Positions 1-11,365 are shown, counted from the first letter of the stretch. The stretch is DNA of 64,000 nt from Pyxidicoccus parkwaysis (GCF_017301735.1 NZ_CP071090.1:2160001-2224000); one strand, 5' to 3'. Numbers and translations are program-made. The notes: generated from the sequence alone by a model not told the origin.

Positions 1-34
1 CTGGATGTCGTCGGTTCGATCCCGATCAGCTCCA
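1..34 (+). tRNA. tRNA-Ala, 3' end only
   Basis: Partial tRNA cut by the window start. The T arm (stem gtcgg/ccgat around loop ttcgatc) is followed by the acceptor strand cagctcc and discriminator A. This acceptor would pair with the usual tRNA-Ala 5' strand GGGGCTG, placing U70 opposite G3, the hallmark alanine identity pair; the 5' strand itself lies outside the window. CCA is not encoded (cacaa follows). A tRNA-Ala just before 23S is the standard internal transcribed spacer arrangement. Confidence 0.85.
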
Positions 35-61
35 CAAGTTTTTCCCAGTCGTAAGGGAAGC

Positions 62-73
62 GTTCTTTGACAA
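62..73 (+). promoter_or_regulatory. boxA-like rRNA antitermination site
   Basis: GTTCTTTGACAA closely resembles the boxA element of bacterial rrn operons (E. coli GCTCTTTAACAA). It lies between the spacer tRNA and 23S, where a second boxA is usually found. NusB/NusE binding there would support transcription through 23S. Called from the motif and its position. Confidence 0.6.
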
Positions 74-115
74 GTGCATACGAAGGGTAAGTTCAATTTC
101 TGCTGAGAGAAGTTC
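69..115 (+). other. Pre-23S processing stalk, 5' arm
   Basis: This segment is almost fully complementary to 3373-3417 downstream of 23S. The cores AGTGCATAC and AAGGGTAAGTT pair with their complements on the far side, separated by single mismatches or bulges. Flanks that pair around 23S form the double-stranded stalk cut by RNase III in other bacteria. A second inner pairing joins 241-255 to 3301-3315 (15 pairs, three of them G-U). The rest of the 35-299 spacer shows no gene. Confidence 0.75.
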
Positions 116-299
116 TCGCAGAAGGCTGACTTGCAGGGGTGACGAAGCCGGGAGGCTTTGGCGCTCCAAGACGCAAGACAGCCTCATCAAGTGCTGAATC
201 GAAGAAGTCTTCCGGGCCTGCTGCGAAGAGCAGGGGTCTGGGCCTTGGTTTCGAGTTTCGACAAGTCCGCCGGGAGGTGGGCCTGAAAGAGATCAGGGC

Positions 300-3261
<2,962 letters not shown>

Positions 3262-3372
3262 CCCCGTTCTCTTCCATGCCTCCTCACGGGGCGTAAGGGA
3301 CTCGGGGCCAAGGCCGAGGCTCGAGTGGTGAAAGCCACTCGCCTGGAAGACGCTTCAAAATAGGCACGGCGA

Positions 3373-3417
3373 GACTTCACTCGCATGAATTGAAACTTAC
3401 CCTTTGTATGCACTGTC
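3373..3417 (+). other. Pre-23S processing stalk, 3' arm
   Basis: Complement of 69-115. It lies in the 163-base 23S-5S spacer, which also holds a local hairpin (CGAGTGG / CCACTCG near 3322-3345). Pairing with the upstream arm would loop out the whole 23S for maturation. Confidence 0.75.
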
Positions 3418-3424
3418 GCTGATT

Positions 3425-3542
<118 letters not shown>

Positions 3543-3552
3543 TCTTTTTGAG

Positions 3553-3592
3553 AACCCCCGTTGCCCTCGTGGCACCGGGGGTTTTCTTTTTT
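3553..3592 (+). terminator. Intrinsic terminator of the rRNA operon
   Basis: AACCCCCG pairs with CGGGGGTT, the inner TGCC pairs with GGCA around a ctcgt loop, and a T-rich tract (ttttcttttttct) follows. It starts 11 bases after 5S. Confidence 0.92.
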
Positions 3593-3760
3593 CTGCGTCT
3601 GCCTTTGCACCTCCGCGACCTCGCGTCGTCGACTCACTGCCACGTCTGGCTTTGGCGCATCCACGGCCTCGCGCCGGCGAGGCGCTGCCGCATCTGCCTT
3701 TGAAGTTCCGGCCGCTGCCGCGTGTCTGCCTTCCGCGCTCTCGTGTCGGCGAGTTCCGTC
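3593..3760 (+). repeat. Degenerate tandem repeat, four units of 30-47 bp
   Basis: Units begin with ctgc at 3593, 3637, 3684 and 3714. They share a core like ctgcc-gcgtctgcctttg followed by cctcgcg and cggcgag. Copies are clearly related but diverged. The array lies downstream of the 3' end of a minus-strand dehydrogenase remnant. Two better preserved arrays at gene 3' ends occur near 27.5 kb and 36.9 kb in this window. Confidence 0.6.
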
Positions 3761-3780
3761 CGCGGCGAGCTCCTGGGGCA

Positions 3781-3879
3781 CCAGGGCACGCGCAGGAGCA
3801 CGTTGCCCACGGTGATGCGGCCTTCGAGCTGGCGGTGGGCTTGGGCGGCCTCGGCCAGGTCCTCCACCACGGCCCGTGC
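3781..3879 (-). pseudogene. Remnant of quinone oxidoreductase / zinc-type alcohol dehydrogenase, C-terminus
   Basis: The minus strand reads VVEDLAEAAQAHRQLEGRI followed by TVGNVLLRVPW. This matches the C-terminal end of MDR-superfamily NADPH:quinone reductases, where a segment of the type L-x-x-A-A-x-A-H-R-x-L-E precedes G-K-x-V-L. Upstream in the same frame there is no Rossmann motif or other recognisable part of the family, so only about 33 residues survive. It is most simply a deletion remnant; a chance match is possible because it is short. Confidence 0.5.
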
Positions 3880-4227
3880 GCACCTCGAGCCGGCCTCCCG
3901 ACAGCTCCGTGCTCGGCGCCTCCCTGCTCTCCCCAACCTTTGTGCTCCACTGCCGCCATCAGGGCCCCTGCTCAGGCTGACGCGGTGCTTCCACGGCCAA
4001 GGAGAGACGAGCCCGGCAGGTGTCGGAGCTGGCCCCCAACTGTCTCCTCGGCGCCTCGCGCCGGGCCTCGGTGAGATCCGGCGGGGGAGGAGGGCCTCAG
4101 GGGCTCGTGCCCCCTGGAAAACGTGCTGCTCCGCGTCGCGTTTTCGTCTCATTTGCGACGCTTTCCTGCAGGCTGCGGGAGGCCTCAACCTCCCGGATTC
4201 CTTGAGCTTTCAGCGATGGGTGCGAGT
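3880..4227. other. Spacer without a recognisable gene
   Basis: GC-rich sequence between the dehydrogenase remnant and the kinase promoter. Several frames are open on both strands, but none has a start with a ribosome-binding site or a recognisable protein. It is probably decayed coding sequence. Confidence 0.5.
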
Positions 4228-4257
4228 TTGACTCGCCGTAAGGGCTGGGTCTAGAGT
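4228..4257 (+). promoter_or_regulatory. Putative sigma-70 type promoter of the kinase gene
   Basis: TTGACT, an 18-base spacer, then TAGAGT. Transcription would start about 60 bases before the kinase ATG at 4328. Motif-based call only. Confidence 0.45.
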
Positions 4258-4327
4258 CCAGTCTTCCGCCCGGTCTGCGCACCGCCTGCCGCGGTGCACA
4301 CCCCCCGGCTCCGGGCAGCTCCACGAG

Positions 4328-7192
4328 ATGAAGAAGCCGACCATTTTTGGGAAGTACCTGCTCCTCGAGCGCATCAACGTCGGCGGCATGGCCGAGGTGT
4401 TCATCGCGAAGGCCTTCGGCGTCGAGGGCTTCGAGCGCATCCTCGCCATCAAGAAGATCCTCCCCACGATGGCGGAGGATGAAGAGTTCATCACGATGTT
4501 CATCGACGAGGCGCGGATCAGCGTTCAGCTGAACCACGCCAACGTCGTGCACATCCACGAGCTCGGGAAGCACGACGACACCTACTTCATCGCCATGGAG
4601 TACGTTGCCGGGCGCGACGTGCGGACCATCCTGGAGCGCTACCGGCGGCGCAAGGAGATCATGCCCACCGCGCAGGCGGTGTTCATCACCTCCAAGCTGT
4701 GTGACGGCCTCGACTACGCCCACCGGAAGAAGGACGCGCGCGGGCAGGACCTCCACATCATCCACCGCGACGTGTCGCCGCAGAACGTCCTCATCTCGTA
4801 CGAGGGCGAGGTCAAGGTCATCGACTTCGGTATCGCCAAGGCGGCGAACCGCTCGCAGAAGACGCAGGCCGGCATCCTCAAGGGCAAGTTCGGGTACATG
4901 AGCCCGGAGCAGGTCCGGGGCATGCCCATCGACCGGCGCAGCGACATCTTCGCCGTGGGCGTGCTGCTCTACGAGATGCTCACCGGCGAGAAGCTCTTCG
5001 TCGGCGAGTCCGACTTCTCCACCCTGGAGAAGGTGCGCAACGCGGACGTCCCGCTCCCCCGAGAGTTCAATCCCAACATCCCTCCGGGGCTGGAGAAGGT
5101 CGTCCTCAAGGCGCTCGCGCGCGAGCCCGAGGAGCGCTACCAGTGGGCGTCCGACCTGGCCGAGGACCTGATGCGGTTCCTCCTGGCCGGCGACGCCATC
5201 TACTCGTCGAAGCACCTGTCCTCCTACATGAAGGAGGCCTTCGCCGAGGACATGCTCCGTGAGTCGGAGAAGATGGAGCGCTACGCCGGCATCGAGCGCC
5301 CGGACCAGATTGAAACCTCCGGCGTCACCGTGCCTCCTCCGGCGGCCCCCCGTGGAGCCTCCCAGGCGTCGAGGCGCGCGCCTCCGCCGTCCGTCGTCGT
5401 GGCCGGCACGCCCGCCGGGCGCGCACAGACTGCTCCCGCCCAGCCCGCGCAGCAGGACTACATCCCGCCGCCCACCGACGAGGAGCTGGCGGAGATGGAT
5501 GGCGGCGGGGGCGACAAGACGCAGATTGTCGACTCGACGCAGACCTTCCGTGCCCCCGAGACGCGCATCGCCGACAGCAGCGTGGTGGTGGATGACAGCA
5601 TCACCGGGCGCTCGGAGAACCCCATTCCGCAGGGCAGTGGCACCGCCGCCGCGTACAACTACTCGCGTGAGCCCGAGCCCGCGGCGCCTCCGCGCAAGGG
5701 CAAGAGCGGCCCCAAGGCCCAGGTCGTCATCAGCAACGAGGAGGGCGCCGAGGGCTACTCGGGCGCCACCATGATTGGCCCCGCGCCGACGGCGCCTCCG
5801 TCCCGCTCGCGCTCCGCTCCCGCGCAGGCCCAGCAGGAGGAGGAGGCCACCGGGGACATCCCCGTCCCGGCGCCCCGCAACGGCCGCGCTCCGCAGCGCG
5901 CCCCCGCGCCGCGCCAGGAGGAGCCCGAAAGCTACGACGACGGTCAGGACTACGACGGCGCCGGACAGGGTGACTACGGCGACGATGGGCCCGCGACGTA
6001 CGACGAATCCCAGGAGGCGCCGCAGGAGGAGGACACCGGCTCGATGCCGGCGGCGCCCGTGGTCCAGAAGGCCGCGAAGACGGCGCCTCCCGCGAAGAAG
6101 GTCAAGCCCAAGGCCCCCGTCAAGGGCAAGGCCTCGGGTGGGAAGCAGCTCCCCAAGCCGGTCCTCTTCGCCGCGGCGGCGGGCATCGTGCTGGTGCTGG
6201 TCGTCATCGCCGCGGTGGCGCTGCGTCCCGCGTCCACCGGCGAGGTCACCTTCATGGTGTCTCCGTCCGCCGGCGCGCACATCCAGGTGAACGACCAGGA
6301 GGTGCAGCTCAACACGCTGCTGTCGCTCCCTCCCGGCCAGTACCGCGTGGTCGCCACCGCTCCCGGCCATCAGCGCCAGGAGAAGATGGTGACCGTGGTC
6401 GCGGGGAAGCAGACCGGCGTGTCACTCTCGCTGGAGCAGGAGGAGAAGGCCGCCGCGCCGCCGCCGGAGCCCGCCCCCAACCCGCCGGCTGAGAAGCCCA
6501 ACACGGTCGCTGTGAACAACAACGGCCAGACGGGGACGGAGAAGCCGCCGGAGAACACGCAGCCCACCGGGACGGAGCCGCCGACGACGGCGAATGCCGG
6601 CACGGAAAAGCCCACGCCCACGCCGCCCAAGGTCGAGGAGCCTCCCGCTCCCCGCAAGGTCGCCGCCGTCTTCGAGGGCATGGACGGCGCCGAAATCTCC
6701 ATGGACGGCAAGCGCCTGGGCAAGACGCCGCAGGTGCGCGCGGCGAACCTCGAGATTGGCAAGACGTACCGCTTCACCGCGAAGCGCGCGGGCTACGAGC
6801 CCTTCTCCGGGGAGTTCACCGCCGACGGCAGCAAGGACGAGATGCGGGTCGCCTTCCAGCTCGTCAAGCTGCCCGAGCCCGAGCCGGTGCGCGAGCCGGT
6901 GGCCAAGGAGCCCAAGCCGCCGAAGCCGCCGGTGGCCGTGGTCACCAAGCCGCCGAAGCCCAGCAAGGCGATGGGCAAGTTCGCGTGCAGCACCAAGCCC
7001 GCGGGCGCGGACATCCTCGTCGACGGGAAGAAGACGGGCCGGCAGACGCCAGTGCCCCTCAGTGCTCCTTTGACGCTCCCCGTCGGAAACCGGAAGGTCT
7101 CCTTCAAGCTGAATGGGAAGACGACCAAGCCCGTGGTGGTGAACATCACCGAGGACGGGGTCGCCAAGCTGCTCAACGTGCCTATCGAGTGA
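4328..7192 (+). CDS. PknB-type Ser/Thr protein kinase with PEGA domains
   Basis: 954 residues. The N-terminal Hanks-type kinase domain spans about 8-290: glycine loop INVGGMAEVF (17-25), ATP-anchoring lysine in AIK (K42), catalytic loop HRDVSPQN (D148, N153), DFG at 166-168 and MSPEQ activation-segment end. A long Pro/Ala/acidic linker follows, then one membrane helix (about 612-632) and an extracytoplasmic part with three PEGA-like repeats starting near 638, 777 and 880, each with an xIxVDG/NDQ-type turn and a PPGQYRV or LPVGNRKV strand. The kinase faces the cytoplasm and the PEGA repeats the periplasm, suggesting an envelope-sensing role (inference). Substrates are unknown. The gene stands alone after an rRNA operon. 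Confidence 0.93.
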   Translation: MKKPTIFGKYLLLERINVGGMAEVFIAKAFGVEGFERILAIKKILPTMAEDEEFITMFIDEARISVQLNHANVVHIHELGKHDDTYFIAMEYVAGRDVRTILERYRRRKEIMPTAQAVFITSKLCDGLDYAHRKKDARGQDLHIIHRDVSPQNVLISYEGEVKVIDFGIAKAANRSQKTQAGILKGKFGYMSPEQVRGMPIDRRSDIFAVGVLLYEMLTGEKLFVGESDFSTLEKVRNADVPLPREFNPNIPPGLEKVVLKALAREPEERYQWASDLAEDLMRFLLAGDAIYSSKHLSSYMKEAFAEDMLRESEKMERYAGIERPDQIETSGVTVPPPAAPRGASQASRRAPPPSVVVAGTPAGRAQTAPAQPAQQDYIPPPTDEELAEMDGGGGDKTQIVDSTQTFRAPETRIADSSVVVDDSITGRSENPIPQGSGTAAAYNYSREPEPAAPPRKGKSGPKAQVVISNEEGAEGYSGATMIGPAPTAPPSRSRSAPAQAQQEEEATGDIPVPAPRNGRAPQRAPAPRQEEPESYDDGQDYDGAGQGDYGDDGPATYDESQEAPQEEDTGSMPAAPVVQKAAKTAPPAKKVKPKAPVKGKASGGKQLPKPVLFAAAAGIVLVLVVIAAVALRPASTGEVTFMVSPSAGAHIQVNDQEVQLNTLLSLPPGQYRVVATAPGHQRQEKMVTVVAGKQTGVSLSLEQEEKAAAPPPEPAPNPPAEKPNTVAVNNNGQTGTEKPPENTQPTGTEPPTTANAGTEKPTPTPPKVEEPPAPRKVAAVFEGMDGAEISMDGKRLGKTPQVRAANLEIGKTYRFTAKRAGYEPFSGEFTADGSKDEMRVAFQLVKLPEPEPVREPVAKEPKPPKPPVAVVTKPPKPSKAMGKFACSTKPAGADILVDGKKTGRQTPVPLSAPLTLPVGNRKVSFKLNGKTTKPVVVNITEDGVAKLLNVPIE

Positions 7193-7290
7193 GGGGACGG
7201 GCATCCGGCACCCCCTTCGATTGTTGGATGAAGTGGGGCTCCGGCGCGGTATGACGCCTCGCCCGAACGCGGCACGCAGAGGTGATGCGC

Positions 7291-8658
7291 ATGCAAACGA
7301 CGCCTATCCGGGGCACCGAGACCGGCCCCGCTCAACAGCCCTTTACGTATCCACTCCGCAAGGAGTTCGTCGAACCCGACTGGCGTCGCATCCCCGGGTA
7401 CAAGGACGTCTCCGAAGCCGAGTGGGAAAGCGCTGTCTGGCAGCGCAAGCACACCGTCAAGAACCTCAAGGAGCTGAAGGCCACTCTCGGCGCTCTGCTC
7501 CCCGAGGACCTCGCGGCGAGCATCGAGAGGGACCAGAAGGAGCGCGCGACGATGTCGCTGCTCATTCCCCCGCAGATGCTCAACACGATGAACCTGCAGG
7601 ACCTGTGGAGCGACCCCGTCCGTCGCTACATGCTGCCCGCGTTCGCGGACCGCCTCACCGACTGGGCCAACCACCCCAAGGCCAGCCGCGACAGCCTCCA
7701 CGAGGCAGACATGTGGGTCGTCGAGGGTCTCACGCACCGGTACCCCACCAAGGTGCTGGCGGAGATGCTGCCGACGTGCCCGCAGTACTGCGGCCACTGC
7801 ACCCGCATGGACCTCGTCGGCAATGACGTGCCGCAGGTGCAGAAACACAAATTCGGCATCGCTCAGAAGGAGCGGTACGAGCTGATGCTCGACTACCTGC
7901 GCCGCACGCCGACGGTGCGCGACGTGGTGGTCTCCGGCGGTGACATCGCCAACCTGCCGATTCAGTCGCTCGAGCCGTTCGTCAGCGCGCTGATGGACAT
8001 CCCGAACATCCGGGACATCCGCCTGGCCAGCAAGGGCCTGATGGCGATTCCGCAGCACTTCCTCCAGGACCAGGTGCTCGCGGGCCTGGACCGGCTGGCG
8101 AAGAAGGCCGTGGAGCGGGGCGTGGACCTGGCGATGCACACGCACGTCAACAACGCGCAGCAGCTCACGCCGCTGGTGGGCAAGGCAGTGCGCAAGCTGC
8201 TCGACATGGGCTTCCGCGACGTGCGCAACCAGGGCGTGCTCTTGCGGGGCGTGAATGACAGCCCGCAGGCCCTGCTGGACCTGTGCTTCACGCTGCTCGA
8301 CCACGCGAAGATCCTGCCGTACTACTTCTACATGTGCGACATGATCCCCAACAGCGAGCACTGGCGGCTGTCGGTGGACAAGGCGCAGAAGCTCCAGCAC
8401 GACATCATGGGCTACATGCCGGGCTTCGCCACGCCGCGCATCGTCTGTGACGTGCCCTTCGTAGGGAAGCGCTGGGTGCACCAGGTGGCGGAGTATGACC
8501 GCGAGCGCGGCATCTCCTACTGGACGAAGAACTACCGCACGGGCATCGAGGCGAACGACCCCGACGCGCTCAACCGCAAGTACGAGTACTTCGACCCCAT
8601 CGACACGCTGCCGGAGTCCGGTCAGGCGTGGTGGCGCGAGCAGCAGAAGGCCGCGTGA
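7291..8658 (+). CDS. Divergent KamA-family radical SAM aminomutase
   Basis: 455 residues. The radical SAM signature CPQYCGHC gives the CX3CX2C cluster (C163, C167, C170), and SGGD follows at 214-217. Compared with lysine 2,3-aminomutase it keeps the first substrate aspartate (D349 in YMCD) and an Asp...Lys pair (D386, K392), but the usual PGGGGK around the PLP lysine is PFVGK. It probably performs a PLP/SAM-dependent 1,2-amino shift on a substrate I cannot name. The ATG at 7291 is preferred because GAGG lies 8-10 bases upstream; GTG 7282 and ATG 7285 are alternatives. The stop overlaps the start of the next kamA-like gene (TGATG), so the two are translationally coupled. Confidence 0.82.
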   Translation: MQTTPIRGTETGPAQQPFTYPLRKEFVEPDWRRIPGYKDVSEAEWESAVWQRKHTVKNLKELKATLGALLPEDLAASIERDQKERATMSLLIPPQMLNTMNLQDLWSDPVRRYMLPAFADRLTDWANHPKASRDSLHEADMWVVEGLTHRYPTKVLAEMLPTCPQYCGHCTRMDLVGNDVPQVQKHKFGIAQKERYELMLDYLRRTPTVRDVVVSGGDIANLPIQSLEPFVSALMDIPNIRDIRLASKGLMAIPQHFLQDQVLAGLDRLAKKAVERGVDLAMHTHVNNAQQLTPLVGKAVRKLLDMGFRDVRNQGVLLRGVNDSPQALLDLCFTLLDHAKILPYYFYMCDMIPNSEHWRLSVDKAQKLQHDIMGYMPGFATPRIVCDVPFVGKRWVHQVAEYDRERGISYWTKNYRTGIEANDPDALNRKYEYFDPIDTLPESGQAWWREQQKAA

Positions 8659-9905
8659 TGGATGCCTCGGCGCTTCCGGTGGAGCCGTCGCCGGAGCCTC
8701 GCGCCTCGTCGCGCCCCTCGCTCAGTGCCGAGGGGCGCCAGCGCCTGTTCCCCGCCGCCACCGACGCGGAGTGGGCGGACTGGCGCTGGCACCAGCGGCA
8801 TTCGGTGCGGGGACTGGAGCAGCTCGAGCGGTACGTGTCGCTGACGGCCGATGAGCGCGCCGGCGTGCAGGAGACGTCCGCGCTGTTCCGCATCGGCATC
8901 AGCCCGTACTACCTGTCGCTCATCGACCCGGAGCACCCGTTCTGCCCGGTGCGCATGCAGTCCATTCCCGTGAGGGCCGAGGCGCGCATCCGTCCGGGCG
9001 AGCTGGCGGATCCGCTCGGTGAGGACAAGACGCGCCCCGAGGAATGCATCGTCCACAAGTATCCGGACCGGGTGCTCTTCCTCGCGCTCGACACGTGCTC
9101 CGTCTACTGCCGGCACTGCACGCGGCGGCGGATTACGCAGGGCGGGGTGGCGGAGCTCACCAAGGACCAGATGCGCCGGGGCATCGACTACGTGCGGCGG
9201 CACCCCGAGGTGCGCGACGTGCTCATCTCCGGTGGCGACCCGTTCCTGCTGAGCGAGGCGCGGCTGGAGGAGTTGCTCGCGCCGCTGAGCGAGATTCCCC
9301 ACGTGGAGATGATTCGCATCGGCACGCGGGTGCCGGTGGTGCTGCCCATGCGCGTCACGGATGCGCTGGCGAGCACGCTGCGGCGCTACGCGCCCGTCTT
9401 CGTCGTCACCCACTTCAACCACCCGAAGGAAGTGACGCCCGAGGCGCGCGAGGCGTGCGAGCGGCTCATCGACCACGGCGTGCCGGTGGAGAACCAGGCC
9501 GTGCTGATGCGGCGAATCAACTCCGACGCGCGCATCATCAAGGAGCTCTCGCACGTGCTGCTGCGCAGCCGCGTGCGGCCGTACTACCTGCACCAGATGG
9601 ACGTGGCCGAGGGCTGTGAGCACCTGCGCACGCCGATTGCCAAGGGGCTCGAAATCATCCAGCAGCTTCGCGGCCACACGACGGGACTCGCGGTGCCGCA
9701 CCTCGCGGTGGACCTGCCCGGCGGCGGCGGCAAGGTGACGTTGCAGCCGGACTACGTCGTGGAGCGCGGCGAGCGCGAGACGGTGTTCCGCAACTACAAG
9801 GGCGAGCACTACGCGTACCCCGAGCCGGAAGAGACCGACTGCGCCTGCCCCTACGACGAGGTATGGCAGGCGCGCTCGCGCGACTACGGCTTGCGCAAGG
9901 GCTGA
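8658..9905 (+). CDS. kamA: L-lysine 2,3-aminomutase
   Basis: 415 residues. The radical SAM cluster is CSVYCRHC (C147, C151, C154) followed by TRRR. Substrate aspartates D315 and D352 and the PLP lysine K359 (in VDLPGGGGK) sit at a constant +22 offset from the characterised Clostridium subterminale enzyme (C125/129/132, D293, D330, K337), so all catalytic positions are present. The enzyme interconverts L-lysine and L-beta-lysine using SAM, PLP and a 4Fe-4S cluster. No kamDE or other lysine-fermentation genes are nearby, so the role may be beta-lysine production for an osmolyte, antibiotic or modification. An upstream start at 8628 is open, but the coupled ATG at 8658 is more likely. Confidence 0.9.
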   Translation: MDASALPVEPSPEPRASSRPSLSAEGRQRLFPAATDAEWADWRWHQRHSVRGLEQLERYVSLTADERAGVQETSALFRIGISPYYLSLIDPEHPFCPVRMQSIPVRAEARIRPGELADPLGEDKTRPEECIVHKYPDRVLFLALDTCSVYCRHCTRRRITQGGVAELTKDQMRRGIDYVRRHPEVRDVLISGGDPFLLSEARLEELLAPLSEIPHVEMIRIGTRVPVVLPMRVTDALASTLRRYAPVFVVTHFNHPKEVTPEAREACERLIDHGVPVENQAVLMRRINSDARIIKELSHVLLRSRVRPYYLHQMDVAEGCEHLRTPIAKGLEIIQQLRGHTTGLAVPHLAVDLPGGGGKVTLQPDYVVERGERETVFRNYKGEHYAYPEPEETDCACPYDEVWQARSRDYGLRKG

Positions 9906-9938
9906 AGTGGAAGGGGCGGTGGCTCGGGCCTTCGGGCC

Positions 9939-10574
9939 TCAGTCGCCGCCCGAGCTGCGCCGCCGCTTGACGACCTTCTTCTTCTTCGCGGCGGGGGCGC
10001 GCGCGGCGGGCTTCTTCGCGGGCTTCGCCTCCTCCTGCACGGCGCCGACCTCCACGGGCACCGCGTCACCGCCCTCCTCGCCACCACCGGGGACTCCCAG
10101 CTCGACGATGGGCTCGGCGTCCTCGGTGGCTTCCAGCTCCACGGGGTCCTGCTCGCTGAAGCCGAGCTGCACGGGGACGTCCTCGGCGGCCTTCTCCTCG
10201 GTGGGCGCCGGTGGCTGCTTCGCGGCCTGGGCCTGCGCCTCCAGCCGCTGCTGCTCGGCCTTGGCGCGTGCGTTGCCCTCGGGGCCCATGCGGGCCTCGT
10301 AGCGCGCGTACTCCTTGGCCGACACGCCGTGCTTCTCCAGCACTGCGGCCGACGCGGCCTGCTGCTTGTCGATGGCCTGCGTGCGCTCCTCGTTGGACAG
10401 CTCGGAGGGCTTGCGGTTGCCGAACTCCTCGTTGACCTTGGCCTGTGCCTGGGCGTCGTCGCGGCGGATCTCCGCCACCTTCTCCGGCGTCAGATCGGTG
10501 CTCTCCTGGGCCCCGGCGAGCCCGGGGAGGACGAGCCACGAAGCGAGCAGGAACAGCGTAGGGCGGGTGGGCAT
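9939..10574 (-). CDS. Secreted protein with lysine-rich tail, unknown function
   Basis: 211 residues with a signal peptide (hydrophobic LFLLASWLVLPGLAG, likely cleavage after AGA before QES). The mature part is a predicted helical, charged region (about 25-115) with many Glu, Arg, Ala and Gln. An acidic Pro/Glu/Val segment and a basic tail (KKPAARAPAAKKKKVVKRRR) follow. No conserved domain is recognised. It is convergent with kamA; a small UUCG-loop hairpin (9926-9939) lies between the stops. Charged linker plus basic tail could suit cell-wall or nucleic-acid contact, which is speculation. Confidence 0.7.
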   Translation of the reverse strand: MPTRPTLFLLASWLVLPGLAGAQESTDLTPEKVAEIRRDDAQAQAKVNEEFGNRKPSELSNEERTQAIDKQQAASAAVLEKHGVSAKEYARYEARMGPEGNARAKAEQQRLEAQAQAAKQPPAPTEEKAAEDVPVQLGFSEQDPVELEATEDAEPIVELGVPGGGEEGGDAVPVEVGAVQEEAKPAKKPAARAPAAKKKKVVKRRRSSGGD

Positions 10575-10633
10575 GGCGGGGAGCCTCGGTCGAGACCGTG
10601 GGGACGAACTTCATTTAAGCATGGTGTTTCTGA

Positions 10634-10653
10634 TGACGCACTGGTGACGCACT
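10634..10653. promoter_or_regulatory. Direct repeat in a divergent intergenic region
   Basis: TGACGCACT occurs at 10634-10642 and again at 10645-10653, 11 bases apart, which is one helical turn. It lies between the divergent genes at 10574 and 10665 and could be an operator. No regulator is assigned. Confidence 0.35.
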
Positions 10654-10664
10654 ACGGATGAAGC

Positions 10665-11009
10665 GTGCGTTTCGTGAATGGAGTGGATGCGATGGTTGAG
10701 CTGAGGTTCCTGGGGCGGCTTCTTGCCGAGCTGGATGCGAGAACCCGCGGCCGCGCCCTGTACATGCAGGATCCGGCCCCATGGACCGAGCAGAGCCTGG
10801 GTGCAGTGCTGGAGCGGGACATCTACTCGGATGAGTTGCCGCCCCTCGCGGTGTCGCATCGACTCTATCGGGTGCTGTCCGCGTCGGACGTGATGCAGGT
10901 CGTCCAGAACGCCCGTTCGCAGAAGAGCACCGTAAGCGAGACAGAACTTGTCGCCGCCTTGAACTTCTACTTCGCGAACGACGCGTTCATCGATTTCAGC
11001 AGAGGGTAG
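10665..11009 (+). CDS. Small hypothetical protein
   Basis: 114 residues from GTG 10665; ATG 10692 (MVELRFLGRLLAEL) is an alternative start. There is no signal peptide, membrane segment or metal motif. The sequence looks like a compact alpha/beta cytosolic protein, with LYMQDPAPWTEQSLGAVLE and a C-terminal helix ending in YFANDAFIDF. I do not recognise the family. Composition is slightly less GC-rich than the neighbours. It reads away from the secreted-protein gene on the other strand. Confidence 0.6.
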   Translation: MRFVNGVDAMVELRFLGRLLAELDARTRGRALYMQDPAPWTEQSLGAVLERDIYSDELPPLAVSHRLYRVLSASDVMQVVQNARSQKSTVSETELVAALNFYFANDAFIDFSRG

Positions 11010-11032
11010 CGCCGAGCGGCCTGGATGGCGTG

Positions 11033-11365
11033 TCAGCCTCCGCAGCGTGCGCAGCCATCCTTCGCGCTGGAGCACTGCTCGCGGCCGTGGGCGCACCGGG
11101 GCGGCAGGTCGTCACGGTCCGGGTGGCGGTCCACCAGTGTGCACAGCTCCTCGGCCACTCCGCATGTCTGCTTGGACAGGTCACACGTGTCCGTGCAGGA
11201 CAGGTCGTCCTGCTGGGCGCGCGCGCTCAGCTCCTCCAGCCGCGCCGAGGCCGAGTCGATGGCCGCGTCGTCATCTCCGGCGACGCGGGTGTCCACGTTC
11301 TTCGCGCAGCCAGCCAGTGCGAGGCCGGCCAGGAGCATCAGCAGGGCGGGGGAGGGAGCACGCAT
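11033..11365 (-). CDS. Cysteine-rich lipoprotein
   Basis: 110 residues from MRAPSPALLML. The signal peptide ends in a lipobox, LALAGC, giving a lipid-anchored Cys followed by KNVD. The mature domain has a short helix (SASARLEELSARA) and then eight further Cys in roughly 50 residues (CTDTCD, TCG, LC, RC, QC, GC, RC), suggesting a small disulfide-bonded or metal-binding fold. I do not recognise the family. The longer in-frame start at 11377 would only lengthen the n-region. Confidence 0.65.
   Translation of the reverse strand: MRAPSPALLMLLAGLALAGCAKNVDTRVAGDDDAAIDSASARLEELSARAQQDDLSCTDTCDLSKQTCGVAEELCTLVDRHPDRDDLPPRCAHGREQCSSAKDGCARCGG

Noticed and set aside
4097..6370. 757-codon open frame opposite the kinase
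   Set aside because: Arg/His/Leu/Gly-rich low-complexity product caused by third-position G/C in the kinase; no ribosome site or domain.
9926..9939. Terminator between kamA and the secreted-protein gene
   Set aside because: Only a 5-bp stem with UUCG loop and no T tract; mentioned under the neighbouring gene but not called.
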